Positions 16,551-25,221 of a DNA stretch of 54,536 nucleotides are shown one piece after another (position 1 is the stretch's first letter; each line of letters starts with the position of its first letter). Origin of the DNA: Methylophaga sp. (GTDB lineage: Bacteria; Pseudomonadota; Gammaproteobacteria; Nitrosococcales; Methylophagaceae). The DNA is taken from assembly GCF_009711715.1 (NCBI RefSeq), contig NZ_VENF01000021.1, positions 1 to 54,536 on the forward strand. Direction: 5' to 3'. Below the pieces are notes generated by a model. It was not told the origin of the DNA and did no database searches. It saw only the letters and a program-made list of their open reading frames with translations. Made by a program: the position numbers and the translations under genes.

Positions 16551-18182
16551 CTAGACAATCGGCAGCTTGACCTCGAACAGGCTACCGGTGCCCAGTTTGC
16601 TTTCCACTGAAATCGAGCCTCGCATCAATTCGACAATCTGACGGGAAATGGTCAGACCGATGCCAGTACCTTCTATATTCGAGTTTTCGGCTTGCAGGCG
16701 TTCGAAGGGCTCAAACAGTAACTCCAGATGTTCTTCGGCAATGCCCTCTCCATCATCAGCAATCGCGATGGATGCATGACGTTCTCTGGTCGTGACATCG
16801 ATAAAGACTTTGCCGCCGGGCCGGTTGTATTTGATCGCATTGCTGAGCAGATTGAGCAGCACCTGTTTCAGCCTGCCGTGATCAGCCATTGCGATTATCC
16901 GTTCCTGATTGCTGTGCTGTATCTCGATTTGTTTTTCACCAGCAAACTGCGAAATCAAAACCAGACATTCTGTGACAATCTCATTCAGATCCACCGCTTT
17001 GATTTGCAAGGACATCTTCCCAGATTCTACTTTCGATAGATCAAGCAACTCATTGATTAAATATAACAAATGCTTACCAGCCTTCAGGATTTCGGCGGCA
17101 GATTTTTTATCGTCCTGATGACCCTCAGGATTGGAATCAATCAGCTGACTGTAGCCCATGACGGCATTCAATGGCGTTCGGAGCTCATGACTCATATTGG
17201 CCAGAAAACGAGACTTGGCCTTATTAGCCGTTTCTGCCTTTTCCCTGGCAATGCTTAATTCAGCTTCGATCTGTTTTCGCCAGCGAATCTCCCGTGACAG
17301 TTTCCAGCTCCAGAGCGCAAAAATAGCAATCAGGCAGGCCGCAGAACCGGCGACAGCGATAAGCAAGGTCGGATCCGTTTTATGCTCATAGGTCACGGCA
17401 ACCCAGTTTCGGGAGATGGTGTTTTGTTCCTGGACGCTAATCGCATTCAGGCCTTTACTCAGAATCGAATGCAGGATTGGCATATCATCCTTTACCGCCA
17501 TATAGAGCTTCGCCCCATAAGGCGTGTCAGCAGCAATCTTGACATTGCCAAAGCCCAGATTCCTGGCGACGTAGTTGATGACCACCAGATTACCCATATA
17601 GGCGTCGACTTTGCCGGCATTGAGCGCAGCCAGCGCCTCATCGGCGATATCGGCCCTGTATAGCTCTATCTCAGGATGATGCTGTTCAATTGCCCGGGCA
17701 GCCGCACCGTGCCGGAATACGGCGACTTTTTTGTTATTCAGATCTGTAATATCGTTAATGCTGTTCGTTTCTTCCCTGGCAAAAATAACAAATGGCATCT
17801 CCAGAAACGGCTTATCTATAATCGAGTACTGAGATTCGTTGAGTTTGTATGGGGCCGCGACGGCTGACAACACATCCGCGGTTTCACGATCAGGCGCTTC
17901 CTCTGAGCGAATAAAGCGAAAGCGGACAGGCAGTTTTTGCTCTATCTGTTTCAGATAATCGACAGAAATGCCTTTGAATTGATGATCTTCGTCCAGAAAT
18001 TCCACCGGCGCCCAGCCATGACTGACGGCCACCGTGATTTCCGGATTTTGCTGCAACCAGGCCTGCTCGGCTTCAGTGAGCTGAATATTGCTGCTGGCTG
18101 GCTTGTCAGCGTTCTGTGCAAAAATGCCATGACCGGATAATAAGAGTGAGACAGTACAGACAAACAGCAGGGGCAATTTCAT
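16551..18182 (-). CDS. Sensor histidine kinase with periplasmic solute-binding (SBP_bac_3) sensor
   Basis: 543 residues: signal peptide (1-22), a periplasmic family-3 solute-binding domain (about 35-258, opening WLQQNPEITVAVSHGW), one membrane helix (about 272-294), a HisKA domain with the phospho-acceptor histidine in ANMSHELRTPLN, and a HATPase domain (N-box LNLLSNAIKYN, G-boxes DDGEGI and GTGIGLTI). This resembles BvgS/EvgS-type sensing but without PAS, receiver or HPt parts. No response regulator lies nearby, so it is an orphan kinase. AGG sits 7 bases before the ATG. The ligand is likely an amino acid or similar small solute by family, not shown here. Confidence 0.9.
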   Translation of the reverse strand: MKLPLLFVCTVSLLLSGHGIFAQNADKPASSNIQLTEAEQAWLQQNPEITVAVSHGWAPVEFLDEDHQFKGISVDYLKQIEQKLPVRFRFIRSEEAPDRETADVLSAVAAPYKLNESQYSIIDKPFLEMPFVIFAREETNSINDITDLNNKKVAVFRHGAAARAIEQHHPEIELYRADIADEALAALNAGKVDAYMGNLVVINYVARNLGFGNVKIAADTPYGAKLYMAVKDDMPILHSILSKGLNAISVQEQNTISRNWVAVTYEHKTDPTLLIAVAGSAACLIAIFALWSWKLSREIRWRKQIEAELSIAREKAETANKAKSRFLANMSHELRTPLNAVMGYSQLIDSNPEGHQDDKKSAAEILKAGKHLLYLINELLDLSKVESGKMSLQIKAVDLNEIVTECLVLISQFAGEKQIEIQHSNQERIIAMADHGRLKQVLLNLLSNAIKYNRPGGKVFIDVTTRERHASIAIADDGEGIAEEHLELLFEPFERLQAENSNIEGTGIGLTISRQIVELMRGSISVESKLGTGSLFEVKLPIV

Positions 18183-18383
18183 CTAATAACCTGGCCTAGT
18201 AGCTGAGCAGTCAGTCTTCCCACAAGTGCGTTATGTTGCCATCGCCATTGATGGTGTCTGATACTGCTAAAGTAGTATGAGAGTGTTCTATGTTGTCACA
18301 ATACTGTCAAGTCGACCTTTGCAGATGACGTCATTGAATGATCCAGCCTGGTCCGGGGTTGCCAGTATGAGGATGTGCCAGGT

Positions 18384-18653
18384 CTAGTGGGGATAAGTCC
18401 AGATATCCTGTTTTCGCTCCAATTCATAAAGTTCTTCATGCAGCAGCCTGATATTCAGCAAGGCCTGCATATCCTCGGGCGGGAAACCTCTCCGGGTCCC
18501 GCTGCGGGTCTCTGTGAACAGTGAGTCGAGATAGGGCTCGCAAAACTCGCTCCCCCAGAAAATAATCAGTTTTTTGGCAATATGGGGGTATTTTTGCGAG
18601 ATTTTGATATAGGACTCGTCTTCCTGTAATTGTTGTATTTTGGGATTGCTCAT
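18384..18653 (-). CDS. Small conserved-looking hypothetical protein
   Basis: 89 residues if read from ATG 18653; a GTG at 18725 would add 24 residues and neither start has a good ribosome-binding site. The protein is soluble and charged, with WGSEFCEPYLDSLF and a helical C-terminus ending ERKQDIWTYPH. I do not recognise a family. It follows the DUF488 gene on the same strand, so it may be the last gene of the DJ-1/DUF488 transcript. Confidence 0.6.
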   Translation of the reverse strand: MSNPKIQQLQEDESYIKISQKYPHIAKKLIIFWGSEFCEPYLDSLFTETRSGTRRGFPPEDMQALLNIRLLHEELYELERKQDIWTYPH

Positions 18654-18768
18654 AGAAAATTGAATGATGATAGTCAGGGCCTGAGAACAGCCTGATTGAT
18701 CTGAAGCCGGGATGATGTGAAACACATCAAAGAAAAGCCTTACACGACCGCAAGGAGGAAGCTGTCTT

Positions 18769-19134
18769 TTAATTCATCGCCTTCAGAATCACCTGTTTAA
18801 GGATCGGCAAATGTGACTGCTCCAGATCCTTGACTGCCGAAAGCAATGTGATCGGCTTTCCCTCGGCCATTTCAGCTATTTCATTCACTGTGTCTGATTC
18901 AGACTTGAGCGATTGACGATACTGTTTTTTGAACTCGGCATAACTCAGTTCATCGTTGTGCCAGGCCTTTCTTAGCTCATTGGACGGACACAGGGATTTA
19001 ATCCAGTTGTCATAGTCCAGGTCGGTTTTTTTAATCCCACGCGGCCACAGCCGATCTGCCAGCAACCTGATACCGTCGGCTTTGGCCGGCTTGTCATAGA
19101 CTCTTTTCAGTTTGATTTTGTTTTCTGCTGACAT
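18769..19134 (-). CDS. DUF488 (YeaO-type) family protein
   Basis: 121 residues with the family pattern: KRVYDKPAKADGIRLLADRLWPRGI near the N-terminus (split by K and G residues), then WHND and a C-terminal TLLSAVKDLEQSHLPIL. YeaO/DUF488 proteins are small cytosolic proteins of unknown biochemical function, often near stress genes. The ATG lies 6 bases after the DJ-1-like stop codon and lacks its own strong ribosome-binding site, so translation is probably coupled to that gene. Confidence 0.85.
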   Translation of the reverse strand: MSAENKIKLKRVYDKPAKADGIRLLADRLWPRGIKKTDLDYDNWIKSLCPSNELRKAWHNDELSYAEFKKQYRQSLKSESDTVNEIAEMAEGKPITLLSAVKDLEQSHLPILKQVILKAMN

Positions 19135-19140
19135 GACACA

Positions 19141-19653
19141 TTAGGCGTTGGCCGGTTGCAGTTTTGTCAGTATGGCTTTGTTGAATTCGTGCAGATCACC
19201 GGGGTGTCGTGATGTGATCAGATTGTCATCAATGACCAGCGGTTGGTCGAGATACACTGCGCCTGCTTCTATCAGCTCATCAGAAATCCGCTCATAACAG
19301 GTGGCCTTGCGACCTTCCAGCAGGTTGGCCGAAACCAGGATCTGTGGCCCGTGACAGATAGCAGCGACAAGTTTGCCATCGGCAAAGAAGTGTTTGGCAA
19401 TATCCAGTGCACGCTGTGATTGACGTAAATTGGCTGGCGCCGCGCCACCTGGCAATAGCAACAATTCGTAGCTATCCGGATTGACTTCATTGAGTGTCAT
19501 ACCGGCGACTACTTCAGCACCTTTCTTACCTTTGATAATACCGCTTTGCAGCGAAGCGATATCACATTCAACACCGGCCTGCTCCAGTTGCTTGAGCGGC
19601 TCGGTCAGTTCAGCGTCTTCAAAATGATCCGTACTGAGAATGATGGCTTTCAT
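19141..19653 (-). CDS. DJ-1/PfpI-family protein
   Basis: 170 residues with the class I glutamine amidotransferase-like fold. The nucleophile elbow is AAICHGPQ, giving Cys100 next to His101, with the supporting Glu15 in the ILSTDHFEDAEL region and the LLLPGGAAP loop. Members act as proteases, glyoxalases or protein/nucleic-acid deglycases in carbonyl stress; which applies here cannot be decided. A perfect AGGAGG lies 5 bases upstream of the ATG. First gene of a leftward set with the DUF488 protein. Confidence 0.88.
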   Translation of the reverse strand: MKAIILSTDHFEDAELTEPLKQLEQAGVECDIASLQSGIIKGKKGAEVVAGMTLNEVNPDSYELLLLPGGAAPANLRQSQRALDIAKHFFADGKLVAAICHGPQILVSANLLEGRKATCYERISDELIEAGAVYLDQPLVIDDNLITSRHPGDLHEFNKAILTKLQPANA

Positions 19654-20012
19654 TTTTGCCTCCTTTCTTTAACACTACTTCATCCCAACATGTTTATGCC
19701 TGGACTTCAAAATCCGCTCACAGATTTTGATGCGCACCGTTTATTTGTTACGGTTTGTTTATGGTGCTTACAGTTTCAGACAGACTTAAAGGCGCCATGT
19801 TCACAACAATCTGCTTTCAAAGAGATGCATGACTGGATTAAGGTCAGCAGAGAAAGCAAGATCCTGCATCGGCTGAGCCTTAGCCAGAATTGTCCCGGAA
19901 ATAGCAGTTGCGCCATTCTGCTATAGCAAAACCGGGCTTATCACGCTGCCTGTTTAAACGCTTTGTTAGCGGTTCACGCAATTTTGTCTTTACTAACAGA
20001 GGGGAAACCACC
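19654..20012. other. Intergenic region between divergent DJ-1-like and CBS genes
   Basis: About 360 bases with no gene I can support. Short open frames here either start antisense to the DJ-1 gene or lack similarity and ribosome-binding sites. It must hold the promoters of both flanking genes; I see no clear consensus promoter or operator. The last bases give AGAGGGG as ribosome-binding site for the CBS gene. Confidence 0.4.
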
Positions 20013-20468
20013 ATGAATATTCTGGATGTTTGTCAGCACAAAGTGGCGATGTTGGAAAAAAATGAAAAAGTTCAGGAAGCGGCCAGACAGATGAAAATAC
20101 ATCACGTCGGTGATGTGATTGTCGTCAGTAAGGAAAACGGTCAGAACAAACCGCTGGGTATCCTGACCGATCGCGACATAGTCATTAATTTAGTGGCGGA
20201 TGATGTCGATCTCAGCGCCGTGACTGTGGGCGACTGTATGAGTGATGATCTGATGACGGTACGCGATGATGCCGATATCGCTGATACGATGAAAGAAATG
20301 AGTCGACGCGGTGTACGCCGGGCGCCGGTCATTGCCTCAGATGGCAGCCTCTGCGGGATATTGAGCATGGATGACTTGATTGAAGTCTCGTCTAATATTC
20401 TGCGCGATATGTCTGCTTTGATTACCAGAGAGCAAGCATGCGAGGAACTCCGGCATCGACATCATTGA
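20013..20468 (+). CDS. CBS-domain pair protein
   Basis: 151 residues made almost only of two CBS domains (about 8-65 and 73-130), with LGILTDRDIVINL and LCGILSMDDLIEV at the domain ends. CBS pairs bind adenine nucleotides or related ligands and regulate partner proteins. ATG 20013 is chosen because AGAGGGG is 7 bases upstream and the domain begins at once; the longer upstream frame shows no similarity. Single gene ended by a strong terminator. Partner unknown. Confidence 0.85.
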   Translation: MNILDVCQHKVAMLEKNEKVQEAARQMKIHHVGDVIVVSKENGQNKPLGILTDRDIVINLVADDVDLSAVTVGDCMSDDLMTVRDDADIADTMKEMSRRGVRRAPVIASDGSLCGILSMDDLIEVSSNILRDMSALITREQACEELRHRHH

Positions 20469-20487
20469 TCTGACTGCCGTTTTGATC

Positions 20488-20517
20488 CAGGGGAGAGTCC
20501 GCTCTCCCCTGTTTATT
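20488..20517 (+). terminator. Intrinsic terminator after the CBS gene
   Basis: A perfect 10-bp stem, CAGGGGAGAG paired with CTCTCCCCTG, around a 4-base TCCG loop, followed by TTTATT. It lies 20 bases after the CBS stop and touches the marR stop codon, which is read from the other strand; with an imperfect T-run on the left it may serve both convergent genes. Confidence 0.85.
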
Positions 20518-20977
20518 CCTTGTCACTGTTCAGTCTGCGTTTCACTTTATCGCATAAGGCAATTAACTGTGCGGCTTCTTCTTTTGTGAGGCCTGTTGCA
20601 CAGAGTGCTTGTTCTGCCACCTGCTCAGCCTGCCGGGCAAAATCCCGGCCTTGACGAGTCAGAGTAATAGCCATGGTCCGTTCATTTCCCGGCACCCGGT
20701 TTCGTTGTAGATAGCCGCGGTTTTCCAAAGTTTTCAGCATCGGTGTCAGTGTCGCCTTGCTCAGACCGATAAACCGGCCCAGTTCAGTCACCGAAACCGC
20801 ATCCTGCTGCCACAGGCCCATCATGACCACAAACTGTGAATACGTCAGTTGAAACGGCGATAACAGACTGGCATAGGCCTGTGTTACAGCGCCACTGGTG
20901 GAGTACAGGGCATAACAGACCTGCTCTGCTATTTTCGGCCCCATTGTGCGATCATTTTTTAAAGTGGTACTTGACAT
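20513..20977 (-). CDS. MarR-family transcriptional regulator
   Basis: 154 residues with a winged helix: helix-turn-helix VSVTELGRFIGLSKATLTPM and wing NRVPGNERTMAITLT. MarR dimers bind pseudo-palindromes and are released by phenolic ligands or by cysteine oxidation; it has one cysteine near the N-terminus and two in the C-terminal helices. It is divergent from the small exported protein and nnrS, and a double repeat with palindromic centres lies between them, so it likely represses itself and that pair. Confidence 0.88.
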   Translation of the reverse strand: MSSTTLKNDRTMGPKIAEQVCYALYSTSGAVTQAYASLLSPFQLTYSQFVVMMGLWQQDAVSVTELGRFIGLSKATLTPMLKTLENRGYLQRNRVPGNERTMAITLTRQGRDFARQAEQVAEQALCATGLTKEEAAQLIALCDKVKRRLNSDKE

Positions 20978-20997
20978 ACTTATTTATCCGGCCTACC

Positions 20998-21026
20998 GTT
21001 AGTTAGCGAACAGTTAGTTTGCAAAC
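20998..21026. promoter_or_regulatory. Probable MarR double operator
   Basis: Two 14-base copies of the pattern GTTAGTTnGCnAAC stand head to tail at 20998-21011 and 21013-21026, a 15-base period. Each has a palindromic core: GTTAGCGAAC (one mismatch pair) and the perfect GTTTGCAAAC. They sit between marR and the rightward genes. On the + strand a perfect TTGACA at 20971 with a 17-base spacer to a weak TACCGT would place transcription start inside the first copy, as expected for repression. The promoter is less certain than the repeat. Confidence 0.7.
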
Positions 21027-21043
21027 GATAAGGAGAGAATAGC

Positions 21044-21352
21044 ATGAAATCCATTATTTATCTGATTCCATTCATGCTCGCCGTTTGGCTGCCACAGGCT
21101 GCCAGCGCCGAAGACATGAAAGCCAGTGACGACTATATGCCTTCGCTGATCACGGAAACCCCATATGAAGGTCGTCAACTCGCGATCAAGATTGTGAGGA
21201 AAACGATAGGCACGATTCAGACTGATGCCGCAGCCAAACACCGGGTCAGAGCCAAATATGCTGAAGATCCGGCCCTGCTGATGAATGCGGCTGAATTAGT
21301 CGCTATTGAATTCAAAACTATCGCCATCGCCAACGACTACTGGCGTAACTGA
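21044..21352 (+). CDS. Small exported hypothetical protein
   Basis: 102 residues. An N-terminal signal peptide (MKSIIYLIPFMLAVWLP, cleavage likely after AASA near residue 23) leaves about 79 mature residues, mostly charged and helical, without cysteines. AAGGAGA precedes the ATG. I do not recognise the family. It is placed directly under the MarR double operator and upstream of nnrS, so it is likely co-regulated with nitrosative-stress functions, but its role is unknown. Confidence 0.75.
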   Translation: MKSIIYLIPFMLAVWLPQAASAEDMKASDDYMPSLITETPYEGRQLAIKIVRKTIGTIQTDAAAKHRVRAKYAEDPALLMNAAELVAIEFKTIAIANDYWRN

Positions 21353-21359
21353 TCTGATT

Positions 21360-21393
21360 CATCCGGGCAGGAGGTTAAGCTACTGCCCGGATG
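21360..21393 (+). other. Long hairpin between the small exported protein gene and nnrS
   Basis: A perfect 11-bp stem (CATCCGGGCAG with CTGCCCGGATG) around a 12-base loop that itself contains GGAGG. No T-run follows, so it is not a normal intrinsic terminator. It could stabilise the upstream mRNA or lower nnrS expression relative to the first gene. Confidence 0.6.
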
Positions 21394-21412
21394 TCACTGA
21401 CGGGATATCTCT

Positions 21413-22591
21413 ATGACAAATAATGCCTCAGCGTCCGCTGTGCTCGATCTGGCTTTCAGACCCTTTTTTCTGCTGGGTGCAGTATTCAGTGTTATTGCAT
21501 TATTGCTCTGGGGAGCGAACCTTCATGGCTGGCTCACTCATGCTTATCATGGTTATACCCCGCTGTGGCATGGCCATGAAATGTTGTTCGGGTTTGTTGC
21601 TGCCATTCTGGTCGGCTTTTTGCTCACAGCAGTGCAGAACTGGACCGGCTTACGCTCAGCACATGGGAAAGCTTTGCTGCTGCTGATACTGCTTTGGCTG
21701 GCTGGACGGCTCGCGGTCTGGTTTGCTGGTTTCATGCCCTGGTGGCTGGTGATTATCATCGATGGCAGTTTTTTGCTCTACGCCGCCGGGCTACTCGCCT
21801 CGTTACTGTTAAAAAAACAGCAGAAACGCAATTACTTCGCGGTTCTGGCCTTATTGTTGCTGACTGCAGACAACGTGGTGTTTCATCTCGGAGTGGCCAG
21901 CGGAAACCTGCAAACAGCGACGCATGCGCTGCACAGCGTGATTTTACTGATTACTTTGCTGATGACGGTCATCGGCGGCCGGGTGATTCCGATGTTCACC
22001 GGCAATACCACTCAGATTCCGCCACGAACACGAATTCAGTGGCTGGATAAGGCTGGTTTAGGCTTCCTGTGGGTAATCGTTGTTATTTTTCTTTTCCAAC
22101 TTCAAATTTATCTCCCGGATAAGTTGCTCGCGGTAATTTTTAGTTTTTCAGCCGTGCTTATCGCAGGCCGATGTGCACTTTGGCGTGCGATGTCGACCCG
22201 GCGCCATCCCCTGCTCTGGTCTCTGCATCTGAGTTACTGGTTTATTCCGCTGGGACTGGGGCTGATTGCCTGTCATTATGCCGGTATGGCGCTGAGTCTG
22301 AGTACGGCATTACATGCACTCACCGTTGGCGCGATGGGCGGTCTTATTCTGAGTATGATCTCCCGCGTCTCATTGGGTCATACCGGTCGACCGATTGTGG
22401 CGACACCATTGATAAAACTGGCATTTTTACTGGTACTGGCAGCGGCATTAAGCCGGGTCGGACTGATATTGATTATCCCGGCTTTCAGTCTCTGGGCCTG
22501 GTGGCTCAGTATCGGCCTCTGGGTAATGGCCTATACGTTATTTTTATATCGCTACAGCGCCATTTTACTCTCCCCGCGGGCAGATCGTTAA
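21413..22591 (+). CDS. nnrS: NnrS-family membrane protein
   Basis: 392 residues, about twelve transmembrane helices, with the family signature WHGHEMLFGFVAAI near residue 45, a conserved histidine in the HALHSVILLITLL region, RVIPMFTGNTTQ, and HALTVGAMGGLIL with MISRVSLGHTGR towards the C-terminus. NnrS is a haem-copper inner-membrane protein that protects cells against nitric oxide stress. It lies 60 bases after the small exported protein gene and is probably co-transcribed with it under MarR control. It ends convergent with secDF. Confidence 0.9.
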   Translation: MTNNASASAVLDLAFRPFFLLGAVFSVIALLLWGANLHGWLTHAYHGYTPLWHGHEMLFGFVAAILVGFLLTAVQNWTGLRSAHGKALLLLILLWLAGRLAVWFAGFMPWWLVIIIDGSFLLYAAGLLASLLLKKQQKRNYFAVLALLLLTADNVVFHLGVASGNLQTATHALHSVILLITLLMTVIGGRVIPMFTGNTTQIPPRTRIQWLDKAGLGFLWVIVVIFLFQLQIYLPDKLLAVIFSFSAVLIAGRCALWRAMSTRRHPLLWSLHLSYWFIPLGLGLIACHYAGMALSLSTALHALTVGAMGGLILSMISRVSLGHTGRPIVATPLIKLAFLLVLAAALSRVGLILIIPAFSLWAWWLSIGLWVMAYTLFLYRYSAILLSPRADR

Positions 22592-22596
22592 GGATA

Positions 22597-22619
22597 GGAA
22601 CCGGACAATATCCGGTTCC
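22597..22619. terminator. Hairpin between convergent nnrS and secDF genes
   Basis: A perfect 9-bp stem, GGAACCGGA with TCCGGTTCC, and a CAATA loop, placed between the two stop codons. No T-run follows on either strand, so it may be a bidirectional transcription barrier or 3'-end stabiliser and not a classical terminator. Confidence 0.5.
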
Positions 22620-22633
22620 AACCTGGTTTGCTG

Positions 22634-25153
22634 TCAGGGAATGTCCGCCAGACGCTGCTGCATTTCCTCGGCGCTCGGCCGCAGCTGTGCCAACCCCTTG
22701 CGAGCTCGGCGCTGTCCAAGAAAATACAGAACCGGTGCAGCAATAAAGACTGAAGAACTGGTCCCAATCACAATGCCGAACAACATCGGCAGAGCAAAGC
22801 TGGACACCGCCGAACCGCCTGCAACCCCCATCGGTAATAAAGCCAGAAAAGTCGTGACCGAGGTAAAGACCGTCCGTGTCAGCGTCGATGAAATGGATTC
22901 GTTCATCAAAGTCATCATCGGCTTATCCGGACAGGCGCGCAGATTCTCCCTGATACGATCAAACACAACCACCTTGTCATTGACCGAGTAACCAATCAAA
23001 GCGAGTAAGGCCGCGACCGCCGTCAGGTTAAACTCCACCCCGGTCAGCGCAAAAAAACCGATCGTTTTGGTCAAATCCAGCGCAATAGTCAGGGTGGCCG
23101 CAATGGCAAAATGTGATTCAAAGCGAATCGAAAGATAAGCCAGCATGCCGAATCCAGCCAGCAAAATGGCCAGAATCGTATCATCGGCAAAACCACTGCT
23201 GACCTTGGGACCAACCATATCCACTTTGGGAAAGGCAGCATCAGCCTGCACGGACTGCACCGCTGTTTTCAAGGCATCGACTTGCGCCGCTGTCGCTGCC
23301 GGGTCCTGATTTTCGGCCGGCAACCGGACCAGAAACTCGCCCTGCTCTGCAGACTCCTGAATCGAAGCCTGTGCCATGGCATGATTTTGCAGCGTAGCCC
23401 TTAGGCCTTCTACTGAAAGCTGACTGGCGTGAACTTCAACCAGCGTCCCGCCGGTAAAATCGACACCGTACTTCAGGCCCGGCTGAAAAAACAGCACAAT
23501 GGCAGCGAGTGACAATAAGGCCGAAGCAGTGAGACCGACAAATCGTCCACGCAGGAAATCCAGCGTGCGGCGGCTGAGTTTATCAAGCAGGGCAAAGCCA
23601 TTAATCTTTAATGGTTTCTTCTCACGGCCTTGTATCGACCATTCCATCAACAAGCGGGTGACCGCAATGGCGGTAAACATTGAGGTCAACAAACCAATAC
23701 CTATCGTGACGGCAAAGCCCTGTACCGGACCACTGCCGAACATGAACAGCAGACTGACTGCAATCAGGGTAGTCAGGTTGGAATCAAGAATCGTGGTGTA
23801 AGCCTTGTCAAAACCTTCATGGAGGGCTTTCCAGGCTGATTTCCCTCGTCTGGATTCTTCGCGGATGCGCTCATTAATCAAAATATTGGCATCAACCGCC
23901 ATACCCAGGGTCAGAATGATGCCGGCGATGCCCGGTAGCGTTAAAGTTGCACCAAGCAGACTCAAAATGCCGAACACCAGCCCCATATTGATCGCCAGTC
24001 CTACACAGGCGATCAACCCCCAGCGGCCATAAATGCCAATCATAAAGGCAATAACCAGTGCCGCGCCGATTAAACCGGTGGTGAGTCCCATGGCAATCGC
24101 ATCACTGCCCAGATCGGGACCGACGCTGCGCTCCTCCATCACCAACAATGGCACTGGCAAAGCGCCTGCGCGAAGTAACAACGCCAGTTCAGCCGCTTCT
24201 TGAGTGGTAAAGCCACCGCTGATTTCGCCGCTACCGGCAGCAATCTCACTGCGGATCACCGGCGCGGTAATCACTTTGCCATCAAGCACGATGGCCAGTG
24301 GCCGGCCGATATTGTCGCGGGTCATTTTGCCGAACAGTTTGGCGCCCTCATTATCCAGTTTGAAGGTCACCACCGGTTCGCCGCTGTCCTGATTAAAGCC
24401 CGCCTGGGCATCGCGGATATGCTGACCTTCCATCGCCACCCGTTTTTCCAGCCTGAACTGTTGTTTGCCATCCTGGCCCGGCAAAGACACGGTATCCCGT
24501 TCACCGTTGCTGTCAGCATCCCAGTGAAAAGTCATTTTGGCGGTGGTGCCCAGCAGTTGACGAATATCTTTCGGATCCGCCACGCCCGGCATTTGTACCA
24601 GTATGCCGGCATCGCCCTGACGGGTAATGCTGGGGTCTACCAGCCCGGTCTCATCCAGACGACGGCGAACGACTTCCAGGCTACGTTCGATGGCATCGTT
24701 CATCACCGCATTAATCCAGACTTCCGTCAGCCTCAATTCAAGCCGGTTCCCGATGATTTCCAGCTCGAAGCGACGGCTGCCATCGTTGCCGTCACGGGCC
24801 AGTGATTCAACCATAGCCTGTGCCTGCTTGATCGAGTCACTGTTCCTGAGTGTTAATTGCAGACTGTCACTCTGTATTAGCGGGCGGCTGTAATAAATAC
24901 CGGCTTCACGGAGCTGATCGGTCAGTTCATCTGCGAGTGTCTGGTATTGATCATGGATAAGCGCTTTGCTATCCGCCTCCAGCAACAGATGAGAACCGCC
25001 CTGTAAGTCCAGCCCCAGCGATACATTGTTTTCGCTATACCAGGCCGGTAACTTGCTGGCAATACTGTCAGGTAAAAGATTAGGGACCGCGCTCAGTAAA
25101 CCGAGCACAATTAACAGGCCATAAACGATGGCCCGCGTAGATAATGATTTCAT
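22634..25153 (-). CDS. Fused SecD-SecF protein translocase accessory subunit
   Basis: 839 residues joining SecD (1 to about 515) and SecF (about 520-839) in one chain. The SecD part has VSLGLDLQGGSHLL, the P1-like periplasmic domain, and GMAVDANILINERIRE; the SecF part has YGVDFTGGTLVEV and GYSVNDKVVVFDRIREN. Both halves keep the acidic helix-4 residues used for proton-driven pulling of exported proteins. In most gammaproteobacteria secD and secF are separate genes beside yajC and tgt, so a fused gene here, without yajC, is probably an accessory paralogue. It lies on the same strand downstream of copA-copB and a small exported protein. AGGA is 6 bases before the ATG. Confidence 0.9.
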   Translation of the reverse strand: MKSLSTRAIVYGLLIVLGLLSAVPNLLPDSIASKLPAWYSENNVSLGLDLQGGSHLLLEADSKALIHDQYQTLADELTDQLREAGIYYSRPLIQSDSLQLTLRNSDSIKQAQAMVESLARDGNDGSRRFELEIIGNRLELRLTEVWINAVMNDAIERSLEVVRRRLDETGLVDPSITRQGDAGILVQMPGVADPKDIRQLLGTTAKMTFHWDADSNGERDTVSLPGQDGKQQFRLEKRVAMEGQHIRDAQAGFNQDSGEPVVTFKLDNEGAKLFGKMTRDNIGRPLAIVLDGKVITAPVIRSEIAAGSGEISGGFTTQEAAELALLLRAGALPVPLLVMEERSVGPDLGSDAIAMGLTTGLIGAALVIAFMIGIYGRWGLIACVGLAINMGLVFGILSLLGATLTLPGIAGIILTLGMAVDANILINERIREESRRGKSAWKALHEGFDKAYTTILDSNLTTLIAVSLLFMFGSGPVQGFAVTIGIGLLTSMFTAIAVTRLLMEWSIQGREKKPLKINGFALLDKLSRRTLDFLRGRFVGLTASALLSLAAIVLFFQPGLKYGVDFTGGTLVEVHASQLSVEGLRATLQNHAMAQASIQESAEQGEFLVRLPAENQDPAATAAQVDALKTAVQSVQADAAFPKVDMVGPKVSSGFADDTILAILLAGFGMLAYLSIRFESHFAIAATLTIALDLTKTIGFFALTGVEFNLTAVAALLALIGYSVNDKVVVFDRIRENLRACPDKPMMTLMNESISSTLTRTVFTSVTTFLALLPMGVAGGSAVSSFALPMLFGIVIGTSSSVFIAAPVLYFLGQRRARKGLAQLRPSAEEMQQRLADIP

Positions 25154-25221
25154 GCGAATCCTCGAAAAACGATCGAATCAAAACGCCGTCAGCCTCGCTG
25201 ACAACGCAAAGTTTTTTGGGA

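Noticed and set aside
19546..19926. 126-residue rightward frame overlapping the DJ-1 gene start
   Set aside because: First part antisense to DJ-1, the rest without similarity or start signals; treated as intergenic.
24200..24805. 201-residue open frame on the plus strand inside secDF
   Set aside because: Antisense shadow of a conserved SecD region; no family similarity.
25188..25202. Hairpin GTCAGC/GCTGAC between the small exported gene and secDF as a terminator
   Set aside because: Only a 6-bp stem, and on the gene strand it is followed by GGCGTTTTG and not a clean T-run; too weak to call.
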